Source of the DNA: JAAGZL01 sp050297535
Lineage (GTDB): Bacteria > Pseudomonadota > Gammaproteobacteria > Chromatiales > Chromatiaceae
Assembly (NCBI GenBank): GCA_050297535.1
Contig: JBNKSV010000009.1
Coordinates: 1-64,000 of the forward strand
Length of the DNA: 64,000 nucleotides
Direction: 5' to 3'
Shown here: positions 51,524 to 60,852 of the stretch, one piece after another
Layout: each line of letters begins with the position of its first letter
Position numbering within the stretch: the first letter of the stretch is position 1
Position numbers and translations under genes: made by a program
The notes under the pieces: model-generated
Database searches by the model: none
The model's input: only the letters and a program-made list of their open reading frames with translations
Told to the model about the DNA's origin: nothing

Positions 51524-52507
51524 TTATAAAACAGGCAGTACGCGCGCCATAATTAGAGCGGCCAAACGCTCCAGTTCCGGATACTCCGGTGCCAACTCCA
51601 CTATATAATTTAGGGTTCTGGGGATATCCTTCAGGTAACCAGGCTTGCCATCGCGGATGTTCAGGCGGGCAAAGATACCGGATGCCTTGAGATGCCGCTG
51701 GACCCCCATGAGATCGAACCAACGCAGGAAAGAGTCTTCGTGCTCTTTACGCAGCACCCCGGATTGGAGCGCCAGCTCATAATAACCTAAGGCCCACTCC
51801 TTAACCTGCCCCCGAGGCCAGCTTATATAACAATCTTTCAGGAGAGATACTAGATCATAGGTAACTGGACCAAATACCGCATCCTGAAAATCCAGGATCC
51901 CAGGGTTGGGTGCCGCAGTCACCAGCAGGTTCCGGGAATGATAATCGCGATGCACGAATACCTGTGGCTGCGCCAAGGCATTTGCCACCAACAACTCGAA
52001 TACCGCATCCAGCATCTGCCGCTCATCCGCATCTAGCTCTAATTGCAGATGGTGTCCTAACAACCATTCCCGGAACAACTCCATCTCCCGCAACAACAAT
52101 TCCTCAGAATAGAGCGGCAGACCGTCATTACCACCACAGGCCTGCATCACCAGGAGCGCGCCCAGGGCATCGGCATAGAGACGCCCAGGTTGACCATATC
52201 CAAGCCGATCCAGATAGTGCTCACTGCCAAGATCACTTAACAGAAGAAACCCTTGCTCCAGATCAGAGGCATATACCACTGGGACGTTCAACCCCAACCC
52301 TCCCAGATGTTGGGCCACCGCAACGAATGGTCTACAGTCCTCATTTTCTGGCGGCGCATCCATGACTATATTGGTAGAGCCATCGTCCAGAGTGACCCGA
52401 AAATAACGCCTGAAGCTGGCATCACCAGATGCCAGCTCTACGGAAAAATCCTTTAGACCCACTGAATTAGTAAGCCAAATCTGCAATAATCTCTCTCTAT
52501 GGGGCAT
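51524..52507 (-). CDS. amgK: Probable N-acetylmuramate/N-acetylglucosamine kinase
   Basis: A 327-residue aminoglycoside-phosphotransferase-type kinase with SGDASFRRYFRV (nucleotide loop), FVHRDYHSRNLLV (catalytic loop) and LDFQDAVFGPVTYDL (metal-binding Asp). This family next to and divergent from lptD is AmgK in Pseudomonas, which phosphorylates MurNAc at C1 for wall recycling. The usual partner murU is not adjacent: downstream is the converging PhzF gene. Assignment rests on family and position. Confidence 0.85.
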   Translation of the reverse strand: MPHRERLLQIWLTNSVGLKDFSVELASGDASFRRYFRVTLDDGSTNIVMDAPPENEDCRPFVAVAQHLGGLGLNVPVVYASDLEQGFLLLSDLGSEHYLDRLGYGQPGRLYADALGALLVMQACGGNDGLPLYSEELLLREMELFREWLLGHHLQLELDADERQMLDAVFELLVANALAQPQVFVHRDYHSRNLLVTAAPNPGILDFQDAVFGPVTYDLVSLLKDCYISWPRGQVKEWALGYYELALQSGVLRKEHEDSFLRWFDLMGVQRHLKASGIFARLNIRDGKPGYLKDIPRTLNYIVELAPEYPELERLAALIMARVLPVL

Positions 52508-52717
52508 ATTGCGCTATAAACCTAGTGATCCTGGGTAAAAATGGCTATTTTGCCAGATATATGCGTAATAATCGTAAAATATTTTTAAAGAATGATTGAA
52601 GAATTGTTGATTCTATGCGATTTTACCCCTCTTCTGATATATTAGGCGGCGAGTCACCCAAGCGCGTGCGAATGCCCCAGAGATATTTAGGCCCGACAAG
52701 AAACAGAGAAGCATAAA

Positions 52718-55264
52718 GTGTCAGGAAAAATAAAAATATTGCCCGCAGCCATCTGCGCCCTGCTGCTCATACCAATGGCGTCTAGCGCGAAGACCAAGTG
52801 GGATTGTAAGGCCGGTCCAGAAAACACCTGGGAGTGTTCCAAGGCTGGCGCATCGACTGTAAGCAAGCCGCTTGCAACCACAACCGGGTCCAGCCCTAGT
52901 TCCAGTCAAGGTGACGCCACAACCACGCCGGCGTACGAGAGCAGCTTTGAGGCAAACGAACAGGGCGTAACCACATCATCACCAGCCACGGCTGAAGAAG
53001 AGTCCGCTACCGAGACAGAAGAATATTACGCACCTGTGATCGGGAAAAGACAGATAGAGGCCAGCAACACCCTGCGTATAGACCGTGATCTTGACTGGGA
53101 TAAATGCGGACCACTGAACGATCCGTCCGAGAACGCACCCAGATACAGTGATGAGACCCAAATCTCCGCAGATGCTGCGGATGTGTCGCGTGAAAACAAA
53201 CAGGCCACCTTCTCCGGCAACGTGGTGGTAGCTAAGGATGATTTGTTGCTGGAGGCCGACCAGGTCACATATAACAACAAGAATGACACCATCGACATAA
53301 ACGGCTCTCTTTACTATCAAAGCCCCGGACTGTTAGTAAGCGGTGATTCCGCCACGATGAACATGGCTGACAATACCGGACAGATAAATAATGCCCAGTA
53401 CCGCCTCCCCAATAGACGCGCTCAAGGCAGGGCGTCTAAAGTGAAGATCCAGAGCCGTAACCAAAGCAGTTACGACAACATAACCTATTCCACCTGCCGT
53501 CCAGGCCAGGAGGATTGGGTGCTGGAGGCAGGGAAACTCGAAATAGACCAGGAGACAGGCGTGGGTGTTGCCCACGATGCCGTATTTCGCTTCAAGGGCA
53601 TACCGTTTTTCTATCTACCTTATGCCAGCTTCCCCATTGATGATCGCCGCAAATCAGGATTCCTGGTGCCATCCTTCGGCACCTCCGAGAATACTGGCGC
53701 AGACCTGTCCATACCATACTATGTAAATATCGCACCGGACATGGACGCCACCATCATACCGCGCGTCATGAGCAAGCGCGGCATGATGATAGGCGGTGAG
53801 TTCCGTTATCTAACCAAAGATTACTATGCCGAGACCAAGGCCGAAATCCTGCCAAATGACAGGGAAAGAAATAGCAACGAGAACAGTACCCGTGGCGCAT
53901 TCTCGTATTACAGCCATGGTAAATTATCTCAGCGACTAACCCTGAATACGGATATCAACTACGCTTCTGACGAAGACTACCTTGAAGATCTGGGTGACAG
54001 TCTAGCGGTATCCAGCAGCAGATATCTGCAGCGCCGTGGCGACTTGCGCTACCAAGGAGGCAATTGGAGTCTACTAACAAGACTGCAATACTACCAGACC
54101 ATGGATGAAACCATAGCAAGGGAAGATCGACCCTACGCACGGTTGCCACAGGTAAGATTCAGCTATGAGAAACCCGACCAGATTGGTGGCTTGACCACAC
54201 ACCTGGACGCAGAGTACGTCTACTTTGATAAAGATGATAGCGTCAGGGGTCATCGCTTCGACATCAACCCGGCCATAAGCCTACCTATGCGTAATAGCTG
54301 GGGATACATCACGCCCAAACTGGGCGTACGCTATACCAGCTATGACCTAACAGATCAGTTCGCAGGGCTATCAGACTCGCCCGACCGCACCACCGGCACC
54401 TTCAGCCTGGATAGCGGACTCTTTTTTGAGAAGATCGGCGAGGAGTACACCCACACGCTGGAACCGCGTATGTTCTATCTCTATACCTCGAAAGAGAATC
54501 AGGATGATATTCCGATATTCGATTCCGGCGTTTACGACTTCAGCTTCTACAACATGTTCCGCGAGAACCGTTTCAGCGGGTCGGATCGTGTGGGGGACGC
54601 CAACCAGTTGGCCCTGGCCCTGACCAGCCGCACCTACGACAATGCAACGGGTATAGAAAGCTTCCGTTTCAGCCTGGGTGAGGTCTTCTATTTTCAGGAT
54701 CGTGAGGTACAACTTGACGACCCGTACCACACACCATCAGCAACAACTCTTTCCTCATCCAACGACAGCAGTTCCGCCACGGTCGGCCAACTGGCATGGC
54801 AGATCAGCAACAACTGGAGCACCCAGGCAGACCTGGAGTGGGACCACAACCGGGATAGTAACAAAACGGCGCAATCCGCCTTCCATATCAGATACGACGA
54901 TCAGAAAAAGACCCTGCTAAACCTGGGCTACAGATACGCCAGGGACTATGAAAACGATGGCGTGCTATTTGAACAAACCGATATGTCGTTCCGCCTTCCA
55001 GTTACATCACACATGAATGCGGTTGGGCGCTGGAATTACTCCCTGTTGTACGACACCACCATGGAGTCGTTCGCCGGAATTGAATACAGCAACAACTGCT
55101 GTTGGGCATTGAGCTTCATAGGACGCCACTACATCAAGGATATAGACCAAGACGCGAATACCGCGTTCTATATACAACTTGAACTGAAGGGACTGACCAG
55201 TGTCGGCGATAAGGTCGGCGAATTCCTTGAAGACAACATCCTGGGATACACCAGGGCAGAATAG
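52718..55264 (+). CDS. lptD: LPS-assembly outer-membrane protein LptD
   Basis: Outer-membrane barrel that inserts lipopolysaccharide at the cell surface. The 848-residue precursor has a signal peptide (cleaved near MASSA), a tandem WDC/WEC pair at residues 28-40, a Ser/Thr/Glu-rich segment (about 44-105), the periplasmic OstA-like domain (ISADAADVSRENKQATFSG) and the C-terminal barrel with the CC pair in NNCCWAL. Two further cysteines are in WDKCG and STCRPG; the disulfide pattern differs from the four-cysteine form of Escherichia coli. The start is GTG. It heads lptD-surA-pdxA. Confidence 0.95.
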   Translation: MSGKIKILPAAICALLLIPMASSAKTKWDCKAGPENTWECSKAGASTVSKPLATTTGSSPSSSQGDATTTPAYESSFEANEQGVTTSSPATAEEESATETEEYYAPVIGKRQIEASNTLRIDRDLDWDKCGPLNDPSENAPRYSDETQISADAADVSRENKQATFSGNVVVAKDDLLLEADQVTYNNKNDTIDINGSLYYQSPGLLVSGDSATMNMADNTGQINNAQYRLPNRRAQGRASKVKIQSRNQSSYDNITYSTCRPGQEDWVLEAGKLEIDQETGVGVAHDAVFRFKGIPFFYLPYASFPIDDRRKSGFLVPSFGTSENTGADLSIPYYVNIAPDMDATIIPRVMSKRGMMIGGEFRYLTKDYYAETKAEILPNDRERNSNENSTRGAFSYYSHGKLSQRLTLNTDINYASDEDYLEDLGDSLAVSSSRYLQRRGDLRYQGGNWSLLTRLQYYQTMDETIAREDRPYARLPQVRFSYEKPDQIGGLTTHLDAEYVYFDKDDSVRGHRFDINPAISLPMRNSWGYITPKLGVRYTSYDLTDQFAGLSDSPDRTTGTFSLDSGLFFEKIGEEYTHTLEPRMFYLYTSKENQDDIPIFDSGVYDFSFYNMFRENRFSGSDRVGDANQLALALTSRTYDNATGIESFRFSLGEVFYFQDREVQLDDPYHTPSATTLSSSNDSSSATVGQLAWQISNNWSTQADLEWDHNRDSNKTAQSAFHIRYDDQKKTLLNLGYRYARDYENDGVLFEQTDMSFRLPVTSHMNAVGRWNYSLLYDTTMESFAGIEYSNNCCWALSFIGRHYIKDIDQDANTAFYIQLELKGLTSVGDKVGEFLEDNILGYTRAE

Positions 55265-55269
55265 ACCCC

Positions 55270-56610
55270 ATGACTAGGCTGCATACTCGCAACAACCTGA
55301 GTATGTTGTTGCTATTAATTTTCCTTAGTCTTCTTAACACCGCGTTCGCCGCAAAGGTGCAGGACGTAGACCGCATTGTTGCGGTCGTGGATGATGAGGT
55401 CATAGTCTATAGCGAACTCAAGGAGAAGATGGACCAGATTGTTGCGCAACTGAAGGCAAAAAAGGCCCAGCTCCCACCCAAGCCGGTCCTGGAACGCCAA
55501 GTTTTGGAGCGCCTCATCGTAGATAAGGTGCAACTAAACGCTGCGGCCCAGGCCGGGATCAATATAGGCGAAGATGTATTGGCCCAGACCATAAATAACA
55601 TCGCCCGCAACAACAAGATGAGTCTTTCTGAGTTTCGCGCCGCAGTTGAACGCAGCGGCATACCTTTCAATAAGTTTCGCGAACAGATTCGCTCTCAGCT
55701 CACCGCCAAGCAGTATCTAAGCAAAGAACTTAGAAGCCGTATCCACATTACAGAACGCGAGATTGATGACTATGTAGCCAATGCCAAGGAAGTGGTACAG
55801 ACACCAAAAAAGACACGTAAGACCGCATTTCACCTGCTCCATATTCTAGTCGCCACCCCCGAGGGAGCATCTGCGGACAACATCCAGAAGGCAAAACGCA
55901 AGGCGCAGGGCATAGTCAAGAAGCTGCGGGCCGGCGCAGATTTCCAGAACATCGCCATCTCGGAGTCTGACGGACAACAAGCCCTGGAAGGTGGCGATCT
56001 CGGCTGGCGCGCCGCCAATCAGTTGCCGTCAATATTCGCTTCGATCGTGCCCAAGATGGGGAGAGGTGAAATATCCGACCCGATCAGAACCTCCAGCGGC
56101 TTCCATATAATCAAGGTAGCGGATTACAAGGGTGGCAATGAAGTCAAGGCATCCACCGTATTCGAACAGACCAGGGCCAGGCACATCTTGATCCGCACCA
56201 ACGAGCTTACCTCTGACGATGAAGCCAAGACCCGTCTGGAGCAGCTAAAACAGCGCCTGGAGGGCGGCGATGACTTCGCTGCCTTGGCCCGTTCCCACTC
56301 GGACGATCAGGCATCGTCCATCAAAGGCGGCGAACTCGGCTGGATCAATCCTGGAGATGTGGTCCCGGATTTTGAACAACAGATGCAACGGCTTGCCGTG
56401 ACCGAGATAAGCGAACCATTCCAAACTCAGTATGGCTGGCACATCGTACAGGTGCTGGAGCGACGCATGCACGATATGTCTGGAGACATCAAACGCTCCC
56501 AGGCCCGCGAAGCCATCTTCAACCGCAAGGCATCCGAGGAGGCGCAACTGCTGATACGCCGACTGCGTGATGAGGCCTATGTCGAGATACATCTCGAAGA
56601 TTTTGAATAG
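55270..56610 (+). CDS. surA: Periplasmic chaperone SurA
   Basis: Chaperone and peptidyl-prolyl isomerase for outer-membrane proteins, among them LptD. The 446-residue precursor has a signal peptide (SLLNTAFAAK), an N-terminal chaperone module (VDRIVAVVDDEVIVYSEL) and two parvulin domains, about 190-290 (HLLHILVATPEG, GGDLGWR) and 300-400 (ARHILIRTNE, KGGELGWINPGD). Six bases after lptD. Confidence 0.97.
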   Translation: MTRLHTRNNLSMLLLLIFLSLLNTAFAAKVQDVDRIVAVVDDEVIVYSELKEKMDQIVAQLKAKKAQLPPKPVLERQVLERLIVDKVQLNAAAQAGINIGEDVLAQTINNIARNNKMSLSEFRAAVERSGIPFNKFREQIRSQLTAKQYLSKELRSRIHITEREIDDYVANAKEVVQTPKKTRKTAFHLLHILVATPEGASADNIQKAKRKAQGIVKKLRAGADFQNIAISESDGQQALEGGDLGWRAANQLPSIFASIVPKMGRGEISDPIRTSSGFHIIKVADYKGGNEVKASTVFEQTRARHILIRTNELTSDDEAKTRLEQLKQRLEGGDDFAALARSHSDDQASSIKGGELGWINPGDVVPDFEQQMQRLAVTEISEPFQTQYGWHIVQVLERRMHDMSGDIKRSQAREAIFNRKASEEAQLLIRRLRDEAYVEIHLEDFE

Positions 56611-56663
56611 GTATCGCGTCAGCAGATAATCTGCATACTACCATCCGCACGCGGGGATATGGC

Positions 56664-57656
56664 ATGAACAAAGAACCCGTCAGAATCGTTTTCACCCCCG
56701 GAGAACCTGCTGGGGTCGGACCAGACCTCTGCGTGCAGTTGGCACAAACTTCACTGGACATGGAGCTAGTAATTGTAGCGGACCCGGAGATGCTTCGGGA
56801 GCGAGCCAAACTGCTTGGACTGGGGATAGAGATAGAGTTATTCGACCCATCAGCACCAAGCAATAGCACAGGGGCAGGCCGGATCAACGTACTTCCGGTA
56901 GCACTGGCAACCAGTTCCGAACCGGGACGACTTAATCCAGAGAATGCCGTTTACGTCCTGGAGTGTTTGCGACAAGCCACCAAAGGGTGCATGGATGGAA
57001 CCTTTCATGCCCTGGTCACCGGACCTGTACACAAGGGCATCATCAACGATGCCGGCGTCACCTTCACCGGCCATACCGAATTTCTGGCAGAACTCACTAA
57101 CGGTTACCCGGTGATGATGCTGGCCACCGAGGGGCTGAGAGTCGCCCTGGCCACTACCCATCTACCCCTAGCAGAGATAAGCCAGGCCATAACACCGTCC
57201 CTGCTGGAGCAGGTCATCCACATACTGCACAAGGATCTACGAACCAAATTTGGAATTGACCAGCCACATATCCTGGTATGCGGCCTAAATCCCCACGCCG
57301 GAGAGGGCGGACATCTGGGAATGGAGGAGATAGAGATCATCTCGCCGGTGCTGGAGAAACTACGCCAGGAAGGGATGCGACTACAGGGTCCGCTCCCGGC
57401 TGACACTCTGTTTACCCCACATTACATGGCGCAGGCCGATGCTGTCCTGGCCATGTACCACGACCAGGGCCTGCCTGTTCTGAAGTACAAGGGATTTGGG
57501 CGGGCGGTAAACATAACCCTGGGTCTGCCCATCATCCGCACCTCAGTGGATCATGGAACGGCCTTGGACCTGGCAGGAAGCGGACAAGCCAATCCAGGCA
57601 GTCTGGATGTAGCGCTAAAGACCGCGCAAGAGATGGCCAGAAACAACCGGCTCTAG
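56664..57656 (+). CDS. pdxA: 4-hydroxythreonine-4-phosphate dehydrogenase
   Basis: Pyridoxal phosphate synthesis. The 330-residue protein has FTPGEPAGVGPDL, ALVTGPVHKGIIN, TGHTEFLAEL (metal His) and GLNPHAGEGGHLG, plus YHDQGLPVLKY. Follows surA as usual. The next genes normally seen, rsmA (ksgA) and apaG, are missing; an ankyrin gene on the opposite strand converges on it. Confidence 0.97.
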   Translation: MNKEPVRIVFTPGEPAGVGPDLCVQLAQTSLDMELVIVADPEMLRERAKLLGLGIEIELFDPSAPSNSTGAGRINVLPVALATSSEPGRLNPENAVYVLECLRQATKGCMDGTFHALVTGPVHKGIINDAGVTFTGHTEFLAELTNGYPVMMLATEGLRVALATTHLPLAEISQAITPSLLEQVIHILHKDLRTKFGIDQPHILVCGLNPHAGEGGHLGMEEIEIISPVLEKLRQEGMRLQGPLPADTLFTPHYMAQADAVLAMYHDQGLPVLKYKGFGRAVNITLGLPIIRTSVDHGTALDLAGSGQANPGSLDVALKTAQEMARNNRL

Positions 57657-57660
57657 ATAT

Positions 57661-58104
57661 TTAAGAAGCTCCAGCATCCTGTAACAACTTCAACACTTCC
57701 TGATGTTTCCCCTTCTCTGCACGCTGCACGGCGGTGAGACCGGCCTTATTCTTTAGGTTTAGATCGGCCCCGGCCTGAATCAAGGTCTTAACAGCATCCT
57801 CATGCCCGAAGGCGGCCGCCTCCATAACCGCGCTCGCCCCGGCCCCATCCACCGCATTCACATCGGCGCCGGCCGCCAGCAGGGCCCTGACCGTATGGGT
57901 ATTGCCGTTAAAAGCGGCCATAACCAAGGCCGGCCTCCCGGCGACATTCTTGACGTTGGCGTCGCCCCCCTGGGCCAGGACTTTCTGGACCATAACCACA
58001 TCACCGTCAGCAGCAGCAGCCAGCAATAGCGGACTCATATCCTCCGCCCACAATGGAGACCAAACAATCAACGAAATGAAATAAATAGGAAATAGACGTT
58101 TCAT
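57661..58104 (-). CDS. Exported ankyrin-repeat protein
   Basis: A 147-residue protein with a signal peptide cut near PLWAED and about four ankyrin repeats (TPLL-like units: DANVKNVAGRPALVMAAFNG, ADVNAVDGAGASAVMEAAAF, ADLNLKNKAGLTAVQRAEKG). Such proteins bind other proteins; no partner is identified. It occupies the place between pdxA and apaH, on the opposite strand, four bases from the end of pdxA. Confidence 0.9.
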   Translation of the reverse strand: MKRLFPIYFISLIVWSPLWAEDMSPLLLAAAADGDVVMVQKVLAQGGDANVKNVAGRPALVMAAFNGNTHTVRALLAAGADVNAVDGAGASAVMEAAAFGHEDAVKTLIQAGADLNLKNKAGLTAVQRAEKGKHQEVLKLLQDAGAS

Positions 58105-58251
58105 ATCATCACCATAAATGCCTTACCCTTTCCCCCTATAGCGACAAGAATCGCCAAAACCTGAATCAACTTGCAAATGGCCTGCTCTGCGGATAATGTT
58201 CCGAGGCATGATACTCATCCCGCATAAATCAATCTTGAGACAGTTGTAACA

Positions 58252-59136
58252 ATGGCGGTCTATGCAATTGGCGACATCCAGGGTTGCTATGATCAACTGC
58301 GTCGGCTGCTGGAGCGCATTGAATTCGATCCGGACATAGACAAGCTCTGGTTTGCAGGGGATTTGGTAAATCGAGGACCAGACTCACTCAAGGTCCTGCG
58401 TTTTGTGAAGGGCCTGGGCGATCGGGCTCTAAGTGTACTAGGCAATCACGACCTACATCTGCTGGCCTTATCCGAGTCCATAGACAAACATAAAGACCCC
58501 AACAACACCCTAAATCAGGTGCTTAATGCACCGGACCGGGATGAACTGCTGCACTGGTTGCGCCACCGTCCGGTGATGCACCACAGCCAGAAACGCAATA
58601 TCAGCCTCGTCCACGCCGGCCTGCCGCCACAATGGGATATACCCACCGCCCAGCGCTGCGCCGCGGAGCTGGAGGCAGTACTCCGGGGCAGTTCTTATAA
58701 AGAATATCTGCGGAACATGTACGGCAACCTGCCTAATCGCTGGGACCCGGAACTAAAAGGGATCAAACGCCTGCGTTTCATCACCAACTGCTTCACCCGG
58801 CTACGCTACTGCAAACCGGACGGCTCCATCTCACTAAGTGAAAGCTGCGCACCCGGAAAGCAATCTCCATCGCTAACACCCTGGTATGAGATGCCAAACC
58901 GCGCCAGCCAGGGAGAACGCATCCTGTTTGGACACTGGTCCACTCTGGGGTTTGGCCGCCACGGAGATGTCTGGTCTCTGGATAGTGGCTGCATCTGGGG
59001 GGGAACGCTTACCGCACTACGCATCAGAAAGCTCAAAGAACCAAAACTGTTCCAACACAACTGCCCCAGGATCTTGCAACCGAAAGAAGAACGCCCTGGA
59101 TATAATGCATACGACACCACAGGACCCTGGAGCTAA
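58252..59136 (+). CDS. apaH: Bis(5'-nucleosyl)-tetraphosphatase, symmetrical
   Basis: Hydrolyses Ap4A to two ADP. The 294-residue calcineurin-type phosphoesterase has GDIQGCYDQL, GDLVNRGPDSLKVL and LGNHDLHLLAL, with later HAGLPPQW and FGHWSTLG. It keeps its place near pdxA but without apaG. Confidence 0.95.
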   Translation: MAVYAIGDIQGCYDQLRRLLERIEFDPDIDKLWFAGDLVNRGPDSLKVLRFVKGLGDRALSVLGNHDLHLLALSESIDKHKDPNNTLNQVLNAPDRDELLHWLRHRPVMHHSQKRNISLVHAGLPPQWDIPTAQRCAAELEAVLRGSSYKEYLRNMYGNLPNRWDPELKGIKRLRFITNCFTRLRYCKPDGSISLSESCAPGKQSPSLTPWYEMPNRASQGERILFGHWSTLGFGRHGDVWSLDSGCIWGGTLTALRIRKLKEPKLFQHNCPRILQPKEERPGYNAYDTTGPWS

Positions 59137-59138
59137 TC

Positions 59139-59564
59139 ATGGCCAACTCATCATCGTTCACCTGGGGAGACTTCCTGATAAGGCTGCTGGCCGCCCTGGT
59201 CCTGGTATTCGCCAGCTACAACCCGGAAGGCTACTCTTACTACCACTGGGCCCTGATGGATTTCTCCCAATTTTCCGTACCGAAGGGATTTATCGGTGTG
59301 GTGCTACTCATAGGCTGGACCATTCTGCTGCGCGCCACCTTCAAATCCCTTGGCCCCTTCGGCATTATCCTGGCACTGGCCTTCTTCGGACTGCTGATCT
59401 GGCTGATCCTAGACTGGCTGTCCATCGCCACTGACAACTTCCAGGTCCTCAGCTATATCTCTGAACTGGTAATCGTCGGCATCCTGGGGGCCGGGGTATC
59501 CTGGTCCCACATCCGCAGACGCATCACAGGTCAGTTGGATACCGGCGATGTCTCAGATGCGTGA
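59139..59564 (+). CDS. Small membrane protein (DUF6524-like)
   Basis: A 141-residue protein with four membrane spans, starting with a short polar segment SFTWGDFLIRLLAA and containing ASYNPEGYSYYHW. This pattern matches the uncharacterised DUF6524 type, though I am only moderately sure. It begins two bases after apaH and overlaps the converging folA by 12 bases. Confidence 0.75.
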   Translation: MANSSSFTWGDFLIRLLAALVLVFASYNPEGYSYYHWALMDFSQFSVPKGFIGVVLLIGWTILLRATFKSLGPFGIILALAFFGLLIWLILDWLSIATDNFQVLSYISELVIVGILGAGVSWSHIRRRITGQLDTGDVSDA

Positions 59565-60050
59565 CAAGGTAATAAAGCTATAGGCGTGGGGATTTTTGTC
59601 GTCGCCAGGATGGCGTTCCCGCGCGGTCTCCCGCCACTGTTGTTGATCATACTCAGGAAACTGGATATCACCTTCGGCATCCGCCTCGACCATGGTCAGA
59701 TAGATACGGTCGGCCAGTGACAAGGCCTGTCCATAGAGCATGGCCCCGCCCACGATCATCACCTCAGGCGCAACGCCTGCGGCCGCAATAGCCTGCTCCA
59801 GCGAGTTCACCACGACACAGCCATCCGCCTGATAATCCGGATTGGCGGTTACAACAATATGGGTTCGATCCGGCAGCTTGCCCGGCAGAGACTCCCAGGT
59901 CTTGCGCCCCATGATGATAGGCTTGCCTAGCGTCATGGCCTTGAAGTGTTTCAGGTCTGCTGGCAGATGCCATGGCAGCGCGTTATCCTTCCCGATCACC
60001 CGATTCTGTGCCATGGCCACGATTATGGAAATTACTGGTTTATCACCCAT
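59553..60050 (-). CDS. folA: Dihydrofolate reductase
   Basis: Reduces dihydrofolate to tetrahydrofolate with NADPH. From the ATG at 60050 it has 165 residues: ISIIVAMAQNRVIGKDNALP, WHLPADLKHFKAMTLGKP (active-site Asp), MGRKTWESLPG and VGGAMLYGQAL. The start lies four bases after the thyA stop codon; the longer frame overlapping thyA is not conserved. The thyA-folA pair shares folate metabolism. Confidence 0.96.
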   Translation of the reverse strand: MGDKPVISIIVAMAQNRVIGKDNALPWHLPADLKHFKAMTLGKPIIMGRKTWESLPGKLPDRTHIVVTANPDYQADGCVVVNSLEQAIAAAGVAPEVMIVGGAMLYGQALSLADRIYLTMVEADAEGDIQFPEYDQQQWRETARERHPGDDKNPHAYSFITLSRI

Positions 60051-60054
60051 AGAA

Positions 60055-60849
60055 TCAAACCGCCACCGGTGCCTTGATATGAGGGTGGGCCTCGTAGCCC
60101 ACCAGCTCAAGATCCTCATAGCGAAAGTCAAACAGCGACTTTACATCCGGATTCAGTTGCATAGTAGGCAGATGCAATGGCTCCCGCGCCAGTTGAGTCT
60201 CCACCTGCTCCAGGTGATTGGAGTAGAGATGGGCATCGCCAAAGGTATGTACAAACTCGCCAGGCTGTAGCCCACACTCCTGGGCCACCATCATAGTAAG
60301 CAGGGCATATGAGGCGATATTGAAAGGCACCCCCAGGAAGATATCGGCGCTACGCTGATAGAGCTGGCAGGAAAGTTTGCCTTCAGCCACATAGAACTGG
60401 AACAGACAATGACAAGGCGGCAGGGCCATCTGGTCCACGCAGGCGGGATTCCATGCGCTCACCATCAAACGGCGTGAATCAGGGTTGGTTTTAATCTGCT
60501 CCAGAACCAGCTTGATCTGGTCGATATTCTCGCCGTTCGGGGCCGGCCAGGAGCGCCACTGATAGCCGTAGACCGGACCCAGATCGCCGTTCTCATCCGC
60601 CCACTCATCCCAGATGCTCACCCCATTATCGCGCAGATATTTGATATTGGTATCACCCTGCAGGAACCATAGCAACTCGTGGATGATGGAACGCAGATGC
60701 AGCTTCTTGGTGGTCACCACCGGAAAACCTGCTGCCAGATCGAAACGCATCTGATAACCGAACACACTCATGGTGCCGGTGCCGGTGCGGTCTTCCTTAC
60801 GAACGCCATGGTCGCGCACGTGACGCATAAGATCCAAATATTGACGCAT
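60055..60849 (-). CDS. thyA: Thymidylate synthase
   Basis: Makes dTMP from dUMP using methylenetetrahydrofolate. The 264-residue protein has the active-site cysteine in LPPCHCLFQFYV, RSADIFLGVPFNIASYALL and GDAHLYSNHLEQ. It is three bases after lgt and upstream of folA, the conserved lgt-thyA-folA order. Confidence 0.98.
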   Translation of the reverse strand: MRQYLDLMRHVRDHGVRKEDRTGTGTMSVFGYQMRFDLAAGFPVVTTKKLHLRSIIHELLWFLQGDTNIKYLRDNGVSIWDEWADENGDLGPVYGYQWRSWPAPNGENIDQIKLVLEQIKTNPDSRRLMVSAWNPACVDQMALPPCHCLFQFYVAEGKLSCQLYQRSADIFLGVPFNIASYALLTMMVAQECGLQPGEFVHTFGDAHLYSNHLEQVETQLAREPLHLPTMQLNPDVKSLFDFRYEDLELVGYEAHPHIKAPVAV

Positions 60850-60852
60850 GAT

